In this document: positions 19,109-21,293 of the stretch, piece after piece
Layout: each line of letters begins with the position of its first letter
How positions within the stretch are numbered: position 1 is the first letter of the stretch
Assembly (NCBI GenBank): GCA_015499985.1
Contig: JAAAUF010000729.1
Location: 1 to 21,293 of the forward strand
Source of the DNA: Haplosporangium gracile
Taxonomy: Eukaryota > Mortierellomycota > Mortierellomycetes > Mortierellales > Mortierellaceae
DNA length: 21,293 bases
Reading direction: 5' to 3'
The notes under the pieces: generated by a model
What the model was told of the DNA's origin: nothing
Database searches by the model: none
Seen by the model: only the letters and a program-made list of their open reading frames with translations
Program-made: the position numbers and the translations under genes

Positions 19109-21218
19109 TCAACTTTGAGCTCCTGGCGTGTATTCACTTGGCCTGAAAATGTCCTTACGCTTCTTTGATCTTGTCGATGTTGCCTTGTTTCCGTCCAGAC
19201 CCAAGGAGGCGAGTGTCGGTTGGTGTGCCTTCCACGTGAGCGGTTTCGGCTCGACCTTGGGACCACTCGTTGTGCCAGTTGCTGTAGCAACAGCGGGCTT
19301 TCCTGTTAACGATTTTTGACTGGCATCGCCTTCTGGATCAACTGTGGTGTCTGTCTCGGCTTCCTCGTCCGCTTCTGCATCCGTGCCAGCGTTCGTTGCC
19401 TTCTCGTCCACCTCTGAAGGGTCTCCGTCCGTTCGGACCTTCTTGCGCTTCTCGTACCACTGATGTTTCCGTTCCTTGTTCTTGAGCGATCCAAGCTCCT
19501 TCGAAACACTCTGTCGATCCGTCTCGACTCGGGCCAGATTCTCACGCAACTCTTTGGCCTCGGCCTCATAGGTATCCACGTGTGCAATCTTGTACTCGGC
19601 AGCCTCTAAACGGAGCAATTGGGCGAGTAATGCCTCTCGCTCAGCCGTCTTACGATGCAACTGCTCGCCAAGGGATGTAATACGTCGAAGTCGGGCCGTT
19701 GCAGCATTCGACGCGTTCGCCTCTCGTTTCTGGATCAGACGCTCCTTGCTTGCTTTGTGGTCCTTCTTCACGGCTGCCTCTGGCAGCTTGGAACGCGATT
19801 TTCCACGCTTGTAGTGATAGTCCTCCTCTAGTAGCTTGGCCTTGGCCTTATTCCAGAGCAGTCCCTTGTTGGTCAACAGGCTCGAATCCTCCAGGGCAAG
19901 GTTCTGCGCCGCACAGTTGATGGCGTGCTCGTATTTGGTGAGCGAGCGCGACGAATGCTTTCCGTAAATCAGCGCCTGATGCATAATTAATTCCCTCGTT
20001 GCTGGGTCCAGCTGCGCCGACTGCGAGGTCTGGTTAGGCGTGTTGCTCCATGATGATGACGAATTGGAGTTGAACGAGCTGGGTTCTGGGTGTGCTTGCG
20101 AGTTGTCTGCAGGTGTTGATGACCGCCTCCTTTTGATTCCCTGTCCTGCCTCGAACTATTGAGATTGAAAGCAGAGGCGGTGTTTAGTAATTCTTTGAAG
20201 TGTATACAATACAAAAAAAAAAAGGCGGTGCAAACAAGCGAAGTTGACAACATACACTGCTGGAACCACGGTGCACTTGAAGTGACTCCTGAGAAACGAC
20301 GGTATCCGGGTATGGCAAGTAATGGCCAGCAGGTCCACGAGGCGCCGGGCCAATGTATTGATAGATGCCTCCCGAAGATAGAACTTGAGAAGGAGTCGGA
20401 AGTCCTTGGCTAGACGACTGCGCGTTGTTCCGTTGGCTGTTGCTCTTGCCGGTGGTGGAGGCTTGATGATAGAGTCCAGGAGCCTGGAAGGAGCCTCCGT
20501 TATATCCTCTGGACGACTGGGACAGATTGAGCGGTTGCTGGGAGGACTGAGAACTCTGTGAATGTTGCGATGGCTGAGAGTGCTGCTGGAAGAACTGCGA
20601 GTGGGAATACTGCAGCATACTGTGAGGTTCTGGCTGCATGAAGGAGCTCTGAGGATTGTCAAAGTGCATGGACCCAAGTCGGCTGCGTTCCCGAAGATCG
20701 CGGATTCCCTTCCTGAAAGTCACGGCATGGAAGGGCTTCATCGGGAGGGCGTCTATAATACTCTTGAGCTCGTCGTCGTCAAAGTTGATGATGAGAGGCA
20801 TGTCGTCGTCAGAGGCGCCTGCTTCGTTGAAAGACTGCAAGTATTGCGAGAGATTGCAGTTGTTCAAAAAGGCAGGGAGAGAAGGAATCTCTGAGAAGGG
20901 GACAAAGGTGCTGGTGTTCCTGCGGAGAGCAGCGGGGACGTGGAGGGTCCTATTGGCGGGGTGGGGTAGCTGTGCGGTTGCCTGAGCATCGACAGCGAGG
21001 AAAGAAGGCGCGATGGTGGCGGTTGCCAGGGCGGAGGCGCCACCCAGGCTGGGTGGTGGTGGTGAGGGAGTGGGTGAGCGTGTTGGAGGCTGCTGTTCCT
21101 GGTTGGAGTCGAATTCGCTATCGGAGGGGAGGATGGGCGAATTGCTTTCGTTGATGGTCTGCTCGCGCTGGGAGTCTGCGGGAGCAGCGCCGACGGTTGG
21201 ACTCTGGTTGGTAGCCAT
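19109..21218 (-). CDS. NAB-like corepressor candidate: SAM/NCD1 + NCD2-like domains (2 exons, 669 aa)
   Basis: Exons (minus): 21218-20256 and 20155-19109; a 100-bp GT-AG intron; 2010 nt. Residues 110-178 form a helical SAM-like unit with the NCD1 pattern of animal NAB1/NAB2: a leucine-rich start, Y..SF, G..D, then MKPFH and a basic Rxx(L/I)R end. Residues 373-443 contain ALIYGKH, LTKYEHAINCAA and EDSSLL, matching in order the C-terminal part of NAB NCD2. NAB proteins bind EGR zinc-finger factors and recruit the NuRD complex. Other parts: a Pro/Ser-rich N-terminus, a Gln/Ser-rich linker at about 190-300, KRRR at 329-332, a coiled coil at about 455-550, an acidic stretch at 563-600 and KKRK at 652-655, together suggesting a nuclear protein. 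The ATG at 21218 is the first in frame. The gene model is firm; the NAB relation rests on motif order and remembered sequences. Confidence 0.8.
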
Positions 21219-21238
21219 GGGTCGCGGGTTGTTTTTGT

Positions 21239-21293
21239 TGTTGACTGTTGACTGTTGACTGTTGACTGTTGACTGTTGACTGTTGACTGTTGA
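21239..21293. repeat. TTGACTG heptamer tandem repeat at window edge
   Basis: Nearly eight perfect copies of the 7-mer TTGACTG, starting 20 bp upstream of the NAB-like start codon and running off the end of the window, so its full length is unknown. It probably lies in the 5' UTR or core promoter of that gene. Confidence 0.9.

Overview
This window looks like nuclear DNA from an early-diverging, oleaginous fungus of the Mortierella group (Mortierellomycotina). The main reason is the fatty-acid elongase at 15843-17929. Its 318-residue product closely matches, from memory, the Mortierella alpina gamma-linolenic acid elongase (GLELO). The other genes fit: short GT-AG introns (87-201 bp, one exception), GC-rich third codon positions inside exons, and A/T- or purine-rich intergenic DNA with many simple repeats. 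I see no rRNA, tRNA, CRISPR or transposon.

Six protein-coding genes can be modelled exon by exon with phases that close. Five are on the minus strand. From left to right: (1) 1-1681, no gene I can support; (2) 1682-4530 (-), the DNA replication licensing ATPase Cdc6, 4 exons, 828 aa; (3) 5205-12355 (-), the scaffold nucleoporin Nup192/Nup205, 8 exons, 2107 aa; (4) 12911-13724 (+), a small RBBP9-type alpha/beta serine hydrolase, 3 exons, 192 aa; (5) 13960-15395 (-), a Yip1-domain Golgi membrane protein like YIPF6, 5 exons, 285 aa; (6) 15843-17929 (-), the PUFA elongase, 3 exons, 318 aa, with a 1023-bp first intron; (7) 19109-21218 (-), a 669-aa protein that resembles animal NAB (EGR-binding) corepressors in two separate domains. 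The window ends inside a TTGACTG tandem repeat just upstream of that last gene.

The genes are mostly unrelated housekeeping genes and do not form a pathway cluster. NUP192 and the hydrolase are divergent and share a 555-bp upstream region. The hydrolase and the YIPF6-like gene are convergent, with stop codons 235 bp apart and a poly(A) signal for each in between. CDC6 has an ACGCGT box and other CGCG sites upstream, as expected for a G1/S gene.

Most worth a second look: the NAB-like protein, because I know this two-domain family only from animals; the long elongase intron with four GCATGC palindromes in 169 bp, two of them forming a perfect inverted repeat; the long, CDK-site-rich N-terminal region of Cdc6; and the 3'-biased introns of NUP192. 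All homology statements come from reading the translations; no search was run.
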